Below, piece by piece: positions 44,310 to 53,448 of a stretch of DNA of 64,000 nucleotides (positions are counted from its first letter, which is position 1; each line of letters starts with the position of its first letter). The notes beneath the pieces were generated by a model. That model was not told the origin of the DNA. It ran no database searches and saw only the letters and a program-made list of their open reading frames with translations. A program made the translations under genes and the position numbers. This DNA comes from Roseovarius confluentis (lineage in GTDB: Bacteria; Pseudomonadota; Alphaproteobacteria; Rhodobacterales; Rhodobacteraceae), in the NCBI RefSeq assembly GCF_002917925.1, contig NZ_PPFE01000006.1, positions 1-64,000 of the forward strand, written 5' to 3'.

Positions 44310-45494
44310 ATGTTTGCCGTTTTCGATGCCGTCCGCAAGCCGTTCCACCGACTTGCCCTCTTGGCCACGTTCCTGCTGCTCGCCGCCTGCGACGCCGGCA
44401 TACCGGTGGTCGGTGGCAATAGCGGCCAGCGGATCGACCCGGGCGCCGCCGTGCCGGTCGCCCTGCTGGTGCCGCACGGCGCGGCAAACCCGAACGAACA
44501 GCGCCTTGCGCGCGACCTGGAAAACGCCGCCCGCATGGCCGTGGCGGACCTTTCCGGCGTCAATATCGACCTGCGCGTCTACGGCACTGCCGGCAATGCG
44601 GGCAAGGCCCAGCAGGCGGCGCTCAATGCCGCCGCCGACGGTGCCAAGATCATCGTGGGCCCCCTGCACGCCGAATCCGCCAACGCCGTCGCCGTCGCAA
44701 TGGCGCCCAAGAACATCAACGTGCTGGCCTTCTCCAACAACCCCACCATCGCGGGCGGCAATCTGCTGGTCCTCGGCCAGACTTTCCAGGATACCGCCAA
44801 TCGCCTGACCGGCTATGCCGTCAGCCAGGGCAAGCGCCGCATCTTGACTGTGCATTCGCGCAACCTCGCCGGGGAACTGGGCCGCGACGCCATCGCCCAG
44901 GCCATTCGCGCCAACGGCGCGACATCGGCCGGCGTGGTGAACTACGAATTCTCGCAAGGCGGTGTCGTCGGCGCCATCCCGGCGATCAAGGATAACGCCC
45001 AGACCAACAGCGCCGACGCGATCTTCCTGACGGCCAATTCCGCCGGCGCGCTGCCGCTCTTTTCTCAGATGCTGCCCGAGGCGGGCCTGTCCCCGGCCGA
45101 GATGCAGTATATCGGCCTTGCCCGCTGGGACGAACCGGCGCAGACCCGCACGCTGCCGGGCGTTCAGGGCGGCTGGTTCGCCATTCCCGACCCGCAGCGC
45201 GCCAACCAGTTCAAATCGCGCTTCCAGGCGGCCAACGGCAACCCGCCGCATGATCTTGCCGGTCTCAGCTACGACGCCATCGCCGCCATCGGGGCGCTGA
45301 CCAGCTCCGGCCGGGCCGATGCCCTGTCGCGCTCCCGCCTGACGCAATCTTCCGGCTTCCAGGGCGTCAACGGCATCTTCCGCTTCCTGCCCAACGGCAC
45401 GACCCAGCGCGGCCTTGCGGTGGCCACCATCCGCAACCAGCAGGTCGTGGTGCTGTCGCCCGCCCCCGCCAGCTTCGGTCGCGCGGGTCTCTGA
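44310..45494 (+). CDS. Penicillin-binding protein activator (LpoA-like), lipoprotein
   Basis: A 394-residue protein. A signal sequence with lipobox (LALLATFLLLAAC) predicts an outer-membrane lipoprotein. The mature part is a periplasmic-binding fold: VALLVPHGAANPNEQRLARD, IIVGPLHAESANAVAVAM and LAFSNNPTIAGGNLLVLG. This is the C-terminal domain type of LpoA, which activates PBP1A in peptidoglycan synthesis, without the TPR half seen in gammaproteobacteria. Direct LpoA activity is therefore inferred. The start ATG 44310 lies after AAGGAG at rather long spacing. It is followed closely by glnD. Confidence 0.82.
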   Translation: MFAVFDAVRKPFHRLALLATFLLLAACDAGIPVVGGNSGQRIDPGAAVPVALLVPHGAANPNEQRLARDLENAARMAVADLSGVNIDLRVYGTAGNAGKAQQAALNAAADGAKIIVGPLHAESANAVAVAMAPKNINVLAFSNNPTIAGGNLLVLGQTFQDTANRLTGYAVSQGKRRILTVHSRNLAGELGRDAIAQAIRANGATSAGVVNYEFSQGGVVGAIPAIKDNAQTNSADAIFLTANSAGALPLFSQMLPEAGLSPAEMQYIGLARWDEPAQTRTLPGVQGGWFAIPDPQRANQFKSRFQAANGNPPHDLAGLSYDAIAAIGALTSSGRADALSRSRLTQSSGFQGVNGIFRFLPNGTTQRGLAVATIRNQQVVVLSPAPASFGRAGL

Positions 45495-45516
45495 TCCCGC
45501 GCCGCCGACCCATGCC

Positions 45517-48282
45517 ATGAAGGACACGCTGACGCCGCCGGACGCGCTGATCTGTCCGGCCGAGGTCATTTTCGACCAGGACGCCGTGCAGGCGCGCATC
45601 GACGCCGTGCGCGAGGCCGACCCGTCGGATACCGTCGCCCTGCGCCGCGAGACGATGACCGCGACGCGCGAGGCCATGACGGCGGGCTACGCCGCCATTG
45701 CCGAGGCGCTTCTGCAGACGCCCTTCGCCGCACGCGAGGCGACGCGCGCCTACACCTGGCTCACCGACTGCGCCGTGATGACCGCCCTGCAAGTGGCCAG
45801 CCGCTACCTGCACCCCCTGCCCAACCCCACCGAATCCGAGCGCCTGACGGTCTTTGCCGTTGGCGGCTATGGCCGGGGGGAAATGGCGCCTTTCTCGGAT
45901 GTCGACCTGCTGTTTCTCACGCCCTACAAGATGACCGCCTGGGCCGAGAGCGTGATCGAAAGCACGCTCTACATGCTGTGGGACCTCAAGCTGAAAGTCG
46001 GGCACGCCAGCCGCACGATCCGCGAATGCATCCGCCTCGGGACGGACGATTTCACGATCCGCACCACGCTTCTGGAAAAGCGCCTGCTTTACGGCGACGA
46101 CAGGCTGGCGGGCGATCTCGACCACCGCCTGCGCAACGATCTCTTCAAGGGCACCGAACGCGAATTCGTCGAAGCCAAGCTGGAAGAACGTGACGCCCGT
46201 CACGAAAAGCAGGGCGAACGCTACATGGTCGAGCCCAACGTCAAGGAGGGCAAGGGCGGTCTGCGCGACCTGCAATCGCTGTTCTGGATTTCCAAGTACC
46301 TCTACCACGTCGACAAGGTGTCCGACCTCGTGGACCACGGCCTTTTCATGGAAGACGAGTTCGAAACCTTTCTGAAGGCCGAGACCTTTCTCTGGGCCAC
46401 CCGATGCCACCTTCACCTCGTCACCAACCGCGCGACCGAACAACTGACCTTCGACCTTCAGGTCGAAGTGGCCGAGCGCATGGGCTACAAGGACCGCGCC
46501 GGGCGCCGCGCGGTCGAGGTGTTCATGCAGGAGTATTTCCGCCACGCCACCGCCGTTGGCGACCTCACCCGCATCTTCCTGACCAAGCTGGAAGCGGCGC
46601 ATGTGAAATCCGAGCCTCTGCTGCAACGCCTTTTCACCCGCAAGCGCAAGCTCAAGGACGGCTACAAGGAAGTCCACGGGAGGCTGGCCATTGTAGACGA
46701 GAAAGACTTCCTGTCGGACCCGCTCAACCTCTTGCGCGTGTTCGAGGAAGGCCTGCGCACCGGGCTGCTGATCCACCCCGACGCGATGCGGCTTGTCACC
46801 GCCAATCTCGACCTCATCACCGAAAGCTTCCGCGAAAGCCCCGAGGCCCGCAAACTGTTCCTCGGGCTGCTGCTGAAGCACGGCAACCCCGAACGGGCGC
46901 TGCGCCGGATGAACGAGCTTGGCGTGCTGTCGGCCATCATCCCCGAATTCGAGCCGATCAGGGCCATGATGCAGTTCAACATGTATCACAGCTACACGGT
47001 GGACGAGCACACCATCCAGTGCGTCAGCCAGCTCTCCAAGATCGAGCGCAAGGAGTTGACCGAGGACCTGCCGATCGCGTCCTCGATCCTCGATGCCGGC
47101 GTGAACCGCAAGGTGCTTTACGTCGCCATGCTCTTGCACGACATCGGCAAGGGCCGGGACGAGGATCACTCGATCCTCGGCGCCCGCATCGCCCGCCGCG
47201 TCGCCCCCCGGCTGGGGTTGAAACCCAAGGAGGTCGACACGGTCGAATGGCTGGTGCGCTATCACCTGCTGATGTCCGACATGGCCCAGAAGCGCGACAT
47301 CGCCGACCCGCGCACCGTGCGCGACTTCGCCAAGGCTGTGCAGACCCGCGAACGGCTCGATCTTCTTTGCGTGCTGACCGTCTGCGACATTCGCGGCGTC
47401 GGGCCGAACACGTGGAACAACTGGAAGGCCTCGCTCATCCGCGCGCTCTACCGCCAGACGCGCCGCGCCATGGAAGGCGGGCTCGAGGCGCTCAACCGCG
47501 AACAGCGCGGCACCGACGCCAAGCGCAATCTGCGCGAGGCCCTCACCGACTGGGACGCAAAGGACCTCAAGACCGAGCTGGAGCGCCACTACCCGCCCTA
47601 CTGGCAGGGCCTGCACGTCACCGCGCACGAAGATTTCGCCCTCCTGCTGCGCGACATTTCCGAGAACGAGATGCGCATTCAGCTCACCCCCGACGAGGAC
47701 CGCGACGCCACGCGCGTCTGCTTTGCGCTGGCCGACCACCCCGGCATCTTCAGCCGCATGTGCGGCGCGCTGGCGCTGGTGGGCGCCAACGTGGTGGACG
47801 CGCGCACCTATACCACCAAGGACGGCTATGCCACCGCCGCCTTCTGGATTCAGGACGCCGACGGCAGCCCCTACGAGGCCGACCGACTGCCGCGCCTGAC
47901 CCAGATGATCCGCAAAACCCTCGGGGGCGAGGTCATCACCGGCGACGCGATGCAATCGCGCGACAAGATCAAGAAACGCGAACGCGCCTTCCGCGTGCCC
48001 ACCCACATCACCTTCGACAACGAAGGCTCGGAAATCTACACGATCATCGAGGTCGACACCCGCGACCGCCCCGGCCTGCTGTTCGACCTGACGCGCACAC
48101 TTTCCAATGGCAACGTCTACATCAACTCGGCGGTGATCGCGACCTATGGCGAACAGGTGGTCGACACGTTCTACGTCAAGGACATGTTCGGCCTGAAATT
48201 CTATTCCCCCGCCAAGCAGCGGGCGCTGGAACGCAAGCTGCGCGAGGCGATTTCGGACGGCGTCGAACAGGCGATCCGCTGA
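45517..48282 (+). CDS. glnD: [Protein-PII] uridylyltransferase/uridylyl-removing enzyme GlnD
   Basis: A 921-residue bifunctional nitrogen sensor. The nucleotidyltransferase motif GGYGRGEMAPFSDVDLLFL lies at 116-134. The HD hydrolase motif MLLHDIGKGRDEDHS is near 540. Two C-terminal ACT domains (about 725-800, FALADHPGIFSRMCGALALV; and about 845-920, VDTRDRPGLLFDLTRTLSNG) sense glutamine. It uridylylates PII when glutamine is low. MKDTL is the preferred start. murJ and trpS, its usual neighbours, lie 3.5 kb downstream beyond an insertion. Confidence 0.96.
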   Translation: MKDTLTPPDALICPAEVIFDQDAVQARIDAVREADPSDTVALRRETMTATREAMTAGYAAIAEALLQTPFAAREATRAYTWLTDCAVMTALQVASRYLHPLPNPTESERLTVFAVGGYGRGEMAPFSDVDLLFLTPYKMTAWAESVIESTLYMLWDLKLKVGHASRTIRECIRLGTDDFTIRTTLLEKRLLYGDDRLAGDLDHRLRNDLFKGTEREFVEAKLEERDARHEKQGERYMVEPNVKEGKGGLRDLQSLFWISKYLYHVDKVSDLVDHGLFMEDEFETFLKAETFLWATRCHLHLVTNRATEQLTFDLQVEVAERMGYKDRAGRRAVEVFMQEYFRHATAVGDLTRIFLTKLEAAHVKSEPLLQRLFTRKRKLKDGYKEVHGRLAIVDEKDFLSDPLNLLRVFEEGLRTGLLIHPDAMRLVTANLDLITESFRESPEARKLFLGLLLKHGNPERALRRMNELGVLSAIIPEFEPIRAMMQFNMYHSYTVDEHTIQCVSQLSKIERKELTEDLPIASSILDAGVNRKVLYVAMLLHDIGKGRDEDHSILGARIARRVAPRLGLKPKEVDTVEWLVRYHLLMSDMAQKRDIADPRTVRDFAKAVQTRERLDLLCVLTVCDIRGVGPNTWNNWKASLIRALYRQTRRAMEGGLEALNREQRGTDAKRNLREALTDWDAKDLKTELERHYPPYWQGLHVTAHEDFALLLRDISENEMRIQLTPDEDRDATRVCFALADHPGIFSRMCGALALVGANVVDARTYTTKDGYATAAFWIQDADGSPYEADRLPRLTQMIRKTLGGEVITGDAMQSRDKIKKRERAFRVPTHITFDNEGSEIYTIIEVDTRDRPGLLFDLTRTLSNGNVYINSAVIATYGEQVVDTFYVKDMFGLKFYSPAKQRALERKLREAISDGVEQAIR

Positions 48283-48510
48283 AAACGGGCGTGAAAGTGT
48301 AGCCCCCGGCATTGAATAGGTTGCGACGAATGGCGGTTGTGCGGGACGAAGCGGGCTTTCGTTGCGACGGCGCCAACGTTCGCTTCGGGTTGCCATCTTC
48401 CCGAAAGCGCCTGAATGGTGAGCGCCGGCCGACTTGTTGAGCCCTCGACTTCATTTCTGGCAATTCGGCGTTTTTATTCATATCCTGCGCCTATTCTCAG
48501 GAGACATTTC

Positions 48511-49014
48511 ATGGCCCAGTTTTCCGTCAACACCCATCGCCTCGACCCCTACAAGAACTTCAAGTTTCGTGTGAAGTGGGACGGCCGTTTCGTTGCGGGC
48601 ATCAGCAAGGTCAGTGCGCTCAAACGCTCGACCGAGGTTCTCAGTCTCCGCGAAGGCGGCGCCCTCAGCCGCCCCCTCCGCTCTCCTGGCAAAACCGCTT
48701 ATGAACCCATCACCATGGAACGCGGCATCACGCACGACACCGCGTTCGAGGATTGGGCCAATCAGGTCTTCAGCCTGCAAGGTGATGCGGCGGTCTCGCT
48801 CAAGGACATGCGCAAGGACATCCAGGTCGAGCTCTACAATCTCTCCGGACAGCTCGTTATTCGCTACAACGTATTCCGCGCTTGGGTATCGGACTACGAG
48901 GCACTCCCCGAGTTGGACAGCCAAGGCGAGGCCATGGCCGCGATCGAACGCATAACCCTGCAACATGAAGGGTGGGAGCGTGACAGGGACGTCACCGAAC
49001 CGACCGAGACCTGA
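48511..49014 (+). CDS. Contractile tail tube protein (phage tail/gp19-like), orphan
   Basis: A 167-residue protein. NFKFRVKWDGRFVAGISKVS, EPITMERGITHDTAFEDWAN and VELYNLSGQLVIRYNVFRAW match the tail-tube family (T4 gp19, TIGR02241; Afp/PVC-type tube). These proteins stack as hexamers to form the inner tube of contractile tails and injection systems. ATG 48511 follows CAGGAG. No sheath, baseplate, spike or capsid gene lies nearby, so it is a solitary relic or a piece acting with a distant cluster. It sits in the insertion between glnD and murJ. Bases 48283-48510 hold nothing else recognised. Confidence 0.82.
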   Translation: MAQFSVNTHRLDPYKNFKFRVKWDGRFVAGISKVSALKRSTEVLSLREGGALSRPLRSPGKTAYEPITMERGITHDTAFEDWANQVFSLQGDAAVSLKDMRKDIQVELYNLSGQLVIRYNVFRAWVSDYEALPELDSQGEAMAAIERITLQHEGWERDRDVTEPTET

Positions 49015-49430
49015 GGCCGCGGCGACTGAGCGGCGAGGGCTCGGTCCGGTCCTTCGTCACAAGCGGCATGAAGGTCGCCAATGCGGATGGAGCTGCCGTT
49101 CATGACGGAGGCGAGCGTCAGCCCCTGGGGTGGCGATCCGACGGCAATTCTGAAGCACTTTATGCCTGCCAAATACATCCTCGGAATGATCGTTGCGCCC
49201 AGCCTCAGCCAAATCGCCAGCCCAAGGGAGGGGCTGACGATGGCCGGGCCGCTTCGCGGCTGTTAACCGGCTGGTGACTCGATACTAATGTCTCGCAAAG
49301 GGCTCGCAGCGGTCATCGCGCTTCAACTCCACCGCAGGTTCCTGCAGGCCCCATTTCCTGCGCAGGAAATGGCCGTGAGAATACGTATTTTCACGCCCGG
49401 AATTTCCGAAAATTCCGGCACGCGCCCGCA
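49015..49430. repeat. Gene-free stretch with a cluster of palindromes (49351-49418)
   Basis: Bases 49015-49350 contain no recognised gene. Then come three consecutive inverted repeats. The first is a 22-bp perfect palindrome at 49351-49372 (half CCATTTCCTGC). The second is a 22-bp palindrome with one G-T mismatch at 49374-49395 (half CGTGAGAATAC). The third is a nine-base-arm hairpin, CCGGAATTT/AAATTCCGG, at 49397-49418. They end 13 bases before the stop of the minus-strand flavoenzyme and may terminate its transcription, or be a mobile palindromic unit. Confidence 0.8.
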
Positions 49431-51509
49431 TCACCTCTCCGGCGACAAATCCACCCGCTCGCCCCGCCGTGGCGGGGCGATCTGCGCCCCGGTGACCGTC
49501 CGTGCATACTCGTGGCCCGCATGCACCGCCGCCGCGATGGTGCCCGGGCAATAACAATCCCCGATCCGTGTCACCGCCCTGATCCCCGCCGCATCCCAGT
49601 CGGCCTCGTGCTCCTTCAGATTGGTCCAAAGCGCATCATTCGGCACCCGCGACGTCACCGGCACCAGCGTCGCGCAGGGGATCTGCCGCCGGGCGTCGGA
49701 ATAGACACAAGCCAGTTCCAGCGTGCTGCTATCTCCCTCCGCCACCTTGTGCAGCGGAATGATCGTGACCCCCAGCCCGATCAACCGCGCCTGGATGCGC
49801 TCTTGCTCCAGAGTGTTCGTCGTCCACGGCGCTACCACCGCTTCGGGCGTCACGAACACCACCTCGCGCCCGGTCTGCACGGCCAGCTCGGCCAGCACGT
49901 TTCCAAGGTAATACCCGTCATCGTCATAGATCACGATCGGCCCCGATCCATCATCCTGCTCCAGGCCGCCCTGCATCGCGCTTTCGGGCGACAGCACCGG
50001 CAATGCCCCGAATGCCGCGACCGGCAGGCGGTGCGTGCGCCCCACCCCGTCCAGCCGCCAACTGGCCCCGGTGGCCAGCACCACCTGCCCGATCCCGTAG
50101 TCCAGGATATCCGACGCGCTCAGCCGGCTTTGCAGGTAGAGATCGGCTGCATCCTTCTGCTGCAACTGCCACAGCCGCCAGTCGCGCACCCGGCCCCATT
50201 CCGCCAGCCCCGGCAACGCGCTTTCGATGGCCACGCGCCCGCCCCAGGCGTCACTGGCTTCCGCCAGCACAACCTCGTGCCCCGCCGCGACCAGCCCGCG
50301 CGCCGCCTCCATGCCCGCAGGCCCGCCACCCACGATCAGGAACCGCTCCGACGCAGTCTTGTCCCCGGTCATCACCTCCGGATGCCAGCCGCGCCGCCAC
50401 TCCTCGCCCACCGTCGGGTTCTGGGTGCAGCGCATCGGCATCAGCAACTGATCCCCCGACACGCAGATATTGCACCCGATACACTCGCGGATTTCCTCCA
50501 GCCGCCCATCCTTGATCTTGTTCGGCAGGAACGGGTCGGCAATCGACGGTCGCGCCGCGCCAATCAGGTCCAGATGCCCCGACTTGACCAGCCGCACCAT
50601 CGTGTCGGGCGAGGTATACCGCCCCACCCCCACCACCGGCTTCGTCGTCACGGATTTCACAAAGGCCGTGTAAGGCTCCTGGTACCCTTCCTTGGCAAAC
50701 CGCGACGTCTGGCTGTCATTCGACCAGTCCGAGATGTTCACGTCCCACAGGTCAGGTTCCTCAGCCAGCGCCTCTACGATGTCGCGCCCCTCGACCTCGT
50801 GGCGCAGCCCGTCCTCACCCATCAACTCGTCCACCGCCAGCCGCACCGCGATGGCGCAACTGTCGCCCACCGCCTCCTTCGTATCGGCCAGCACCTCGCG
50901 AAACAGCCGCAGCCGGTTCTCGAAACTGCCGCCATATTCATCCGTCCGGTGATTGTGCCGCGCCAGCAGGAAATGCTGCAACAGGGTCATGTCATGCCCG
51001 GCATAGACATAGACGATGTCGAACCCCGCCCGCCTGGCCCGCTTCGCCGCGTCCACATGCCAGCCCCGAAACGCCTTGATGTCGGCCTTGTCCATCGCGC
51101 GTGCCTGCCATGGATCGCCCCAGTCACTGGGCGTGGGCGAGGGCGCCAGAATCGGCTGCCGCGCATAGCGCCCGGTGGCATGAAACCCGTTATGCGCCAG
51201 CTGGATCGCCGCAAGGCTGCCATGCGCCTGCACGGCTTCGGCCATCAGCTGCAGCGCCGGAATGTCCCCGTCATCCCACAGCCGCCCCTCGTTGGCCGGC
51301 GTCAGATCGGAACTGGGATGGATCTCTGTTTCCTGGGTCGAGACCACGCCCCAGCCCCCTTCCGCCTTCACGCCGCGATGCGCCGCCTCGGCCTGCGGAT
51401 AGCGAAAGCCCATGCCAGTGCAATGCGGCACCTGGTAGAACCGGTTGCGCGTGGTCTTGGGCCCGATCCGCACGGGCTCGAACAGGATGTCATAGGGCGA
51501 GGTCGTCAT
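49431..51509 (-). CDS. Trimethylamine dehydrogenase-like FMN/4Fe-4S/FAD-fold oxidoreductase
   Basis: A 692-residue enzyme. The TIM barrel begins YDILFEPVRIGPKTTRNRFY, with QVPHC placing Cys30 where TMADH binds FMN covalently. CIGCNIC plus a later Cys (MRCTQNP) bind a 4Fe-4S cluster, and EEWRRGWHPE follows as in TMADH. The C-terminal nucleotide-binding half starts FLIVGGGPAGMEAARGLVAA. By eye-alignment, the aromatic bowl that holds trimethylammonium is not conserved (Tyr60 position is Glu, Trp355 position is Asp). A different N-methyl compound, such as dimethylglycine (DgcA-type), is likelier. ATG 51509 follows GGAAGG. It is a single gene inserted between glnD and murJ. Confidence 0.87.
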   Translation of the reverse strand: MTTSPYDILFEPVRIGPKTTRNRFYQVPHCTGMGFRYPQAEAAHRGVKAEGGWGVVSTQETEIHPSSDLTPANEGRLWDDGDIPALQLMAEAVQAHGSLAAIQLAHNGFHATGRYARQPILAPSPTPSDWGDPWQARAMDKADIKAFRGWHVDAAKRARRAGFDIVYVYAGHDMTLLQHFLLARHNHRTDEYGGSFENRLRLFREVLADTKEAVGDSCAIAVRLAVDELMGEDGLRHEVEGRDIVEALAEEPDLWDVNISDWSNDSQTSRFAKEGYQEPYTAFVKSVTTKPVVGVGRYTSPDTMVRLVKSGHLDLIGAARPSIADPFLPNKIKDGRLEEIRECIGCNICVSGDQLLMPMRCTQNPTVGEEWRRGWHPEVMTGDKTASERFLIVGGGPAGMEAARGLVAAGHEVVLAEASDAWGGRVAIESALPGLAEWGRVRDWRLWQLQQKDAADLYLQSRLSASDILDYGIGQVVLATGASWRLDGVGRTHRLPVAAFGALPVLSPESAMQGGLEQDDGSGPIVIYDDDGYYLGNVLAELAVQTGREVVFVTPEAVVAPWTTNTLEQERIQARLIGLGVTIIPLHKVAEGDSSTLELACVYSDARRQIPCATLVPVTSRVPNDALWTNLKEHEADWDAAGIRAVTRIGDCYCPGTIAAAVHAGHEYARTVTGAQIAPPRRGERVDLSPER

Positions 51510-51807
51510 CGGGGGCACCTTCCGATCCGGGTGGGGTTGCCCGACGCTACCACCCTCGTCGCGGGGCGCCAGACCTCAATATGCGACAAACGCACCGCGC
51601 GGTGGCCTCAGGAAGTCGCGTGGCACGACGCGCGAAAATTCCACCGTCGCAAAACCACCCGAATACCGACGCGATACCGACGTCCGAAATCGGCGGAAAC
51701 AGGACCGTTAATACCCGATTCGGCCGACAGGCACGCATTCCCACACTTCCCCCGCCCCCGGCAATCGGCTAATGCTCTTGAAAACAAGGCAGACGCAGGC
51801 ACCGCAC

Positions 51808-53346
51808 ATGAAACCCATCCGCCTTCTCTCCGGCGTCCTGACCGTGGGCGTCTGGACCCTGGCCAGCCGGATCCTGGGCTTCGTGCGCGACGTCATCATC
51901 GCCAACCTCATCGGCCCCGGCGTGCTGATGGATGCCTATGTCGCCGCTTTCCGCCTGCCCAACATGTTCCGCCGCTTCTTTGCAGAGGGCGCGTTCAACG
52001 CCGCCTTCGTGCCGATGTTTTCCAAGCGGCTCGAGGCCGACGAAGACCCCATCGGCTTTGCCCGGCTGGCGCTCTCCGGCCTCAGTTTCGTCCTGCTGAT
52101 CCTGACCGCGCTGGCGATGATCTTCATGCCAGCGCTGGTGTATGCCACGGCCGAGGGCTACTACGGCGATCCGCGCTTCGACATCACCGTCGATTACGCG
52201 CGCATCACCTTTCCCTACATCTTCTTCATCTCGCTCGCAGCCCTGTTTTCCGGGGTTCTCAACGCCGCCGGGCGCTTCGCCGCCGCCGCCGCCGCGCCGG
52301 TCATCCTGAACGTGCTCTTGGTCGGCGCCATGATGATCACGTGGTACGTGGGCGGCCCCGTCGCCGACGCGCTGATCTGGACGATCCCCTTCGCTGGCGT
52401 GGCGCAACTGGCGCTTGTCTGGATCGCAGCCGACCGTGCCGGGATGGCGATACGCCCCACCCGCCCCCGCTGGACGCCCGAGATGTCCAAGCTGGTGCGC
52501 GTCGCCGTGCCGGCCGCCCTTGCCGGCGGTGTGGTGCAGATCAACCTCGTGGTGGGTCAGCTTGTCGCCTCCAACACCGAAAGCGCGGTCAGCTGGCTCT
52601 ACGCCGCCGACCGCCTCTATCAACTGCCCCTTGGCGTCGTCGGCATTGCCGTCGGCATCGTCCTGCTGCCCGACCTGTCGCGCCGGCTCAAGGCCGAGGA
52701 TCACGAGGGCGCCCGCCACGCCTATTCCCGCGCCGCCGAGATCTCATTGGCGCTGACCGTGCCCTGCGCCGTGGCGCTGATGGTGATCCCCCTGCCGCTG
52801 GTGTCGGTCCTGTTCGAGCGCGGCAAGTTCGATGCCGACGACACCGCCGCAACGGCGCTCGCGGTGATGATCTACAGTCTCGGCCTGCCCGCCTTCGTGC
52901 TGCAAAAGGTCCTGCAACCCGTGTTTTTCGCTAGATCGGACACGAAAAAGCCGTTCCACTACGCCCTTGTAGCCATGGTGGTGAACGCCGCGCTGGCCGT
53001 GGGGCTGGCGCAAGTCGTCGGCTGGTGGGCCGCCGCCATCGCCGCCACGGCGGCGGGCTGGGCCATGGTCTGGCTTCTGCTGCGCGGCGCACGCGGCTAT
53101 GGCGAAGTGGCACGCTTCGACGACCGCTTCCGCCGCCGCATCTGGCGCATCCTGCTGACGTCGGTCCTCCTCGGCGTGATCCTGTGGGGCCTGCAAGTGC
53201 TGATGACACCGTTCTTCGGCCTGGGCGGCTGGCGTTGGCTGGCACTTCTGGTGCTGATCGGGCTCGGCAGTGTCAGCTATTTCGGCCTCGGCCAGCTTCT
53301 GGGCGCGTTTCGCCTGTCAGAATTCCGCGCCGCGGTGCGCCGCTAG
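51808..53346 (+). CDS. murJ: Lipid II flippase MurJ (MviN)
   Basis: A 512-residue MOP-superfamily membrane protein with 14 predicted helices. SRILGFVRDVIIANLIGPGV, FRLPNMFRRFFAEGAFNAAF and VPMFSKRLE are the family signature, including functionally important arginines in helix 1 and loop 1-2. It flips lipid-linked peptidoglycan precursor to the periplasm. ATG 51808 starts the conserved MKPIRLLSGV. A long inverted repeat directly follows its stop. Confidence 0.95.
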   Translation: MKPIRLLSGVLTVGVWTLASRILGFVRDVIIANLIGPGVLMDAYVAAFRLPNMFRRFFAEGAFNAAFVPMFSKRLEADEDPIGFARLALSGLSFVLLILTALAMIFMPALVYATAEGYYGDPRFDITVDYARITFPYIFFISLAALFSGVLNAAGRFAAAAAAPVILNVLLVGAMMITWYVGGPVADALIWTIPFAGVAQLALVWIAADRAGMAIRPTRPRWTPEMSKLVRVAVPAALAGGVVQINLVVGQLVASNTESAVSWLYAADRLYQLPLGVVGIAVGIVLLPDLSRRLKAEDHEGARHAYSRAAEISLALTVPCAVALMVIPLPLVSVLFERGKFDADDTAATALAVMIYSLGLPAFVLQKVLQPVFFARSDTKKPFHYALVAMVVNAALAVGLAQVVGWWAAAIAATAAGWAMVWLLLRGARGYGEVARFDDRFRRRIWRILLTSVLLGVILWGLQVLMTPFFGLGGWRWLALLVLIGLGSVSYFGLGQLLGAFRLSEFRAAVRR

Positions 53347-53448
53347 CGCACGTCGCGCAAAAGTGGGCACCGGTTTTGCGCTCCTCGGACGTGCGTTATC
53401 AAAAGGTTGGAGCGCGGCGCGTGAATGCAAATGAACGCGACACGCTCT
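53347..53448. repeat. Alphaproteobacterial palindromic repeat between murJ and the rhomboid gene
   Basis: CGCACGTC (53347-53354) and GCGCAAAA (53355-53362) pair with TTTTGCGC (53374-53381) and GACGTGCG (53388-53395), with a six-base bulge on one side: 16 paired bases. A second imperfect hairpin follows at about 53411-53448 (right arm ATGAACGCGACACGCTCT). Elements with a CGCAAAA...TTTTGCG core recur between genes in alphaproteobacteria. It fills the whole space between the two convergent genes and may serve as a bidirectional terminator. Confidence 0.75.

Noticed and set aside
45367..48396. 1,009-residue open frame antisense to glnD
   Set aside because: It mirrors glnD codon structure and has no recognisable motif, while glnD is complete with all domains.
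49512..52934. 1,140-residue open frame spanning the flavoenzyme and murJ
   Set aside because: It crosses two well-supported genes in other frames and has low-complexity Arg/Pro composition.
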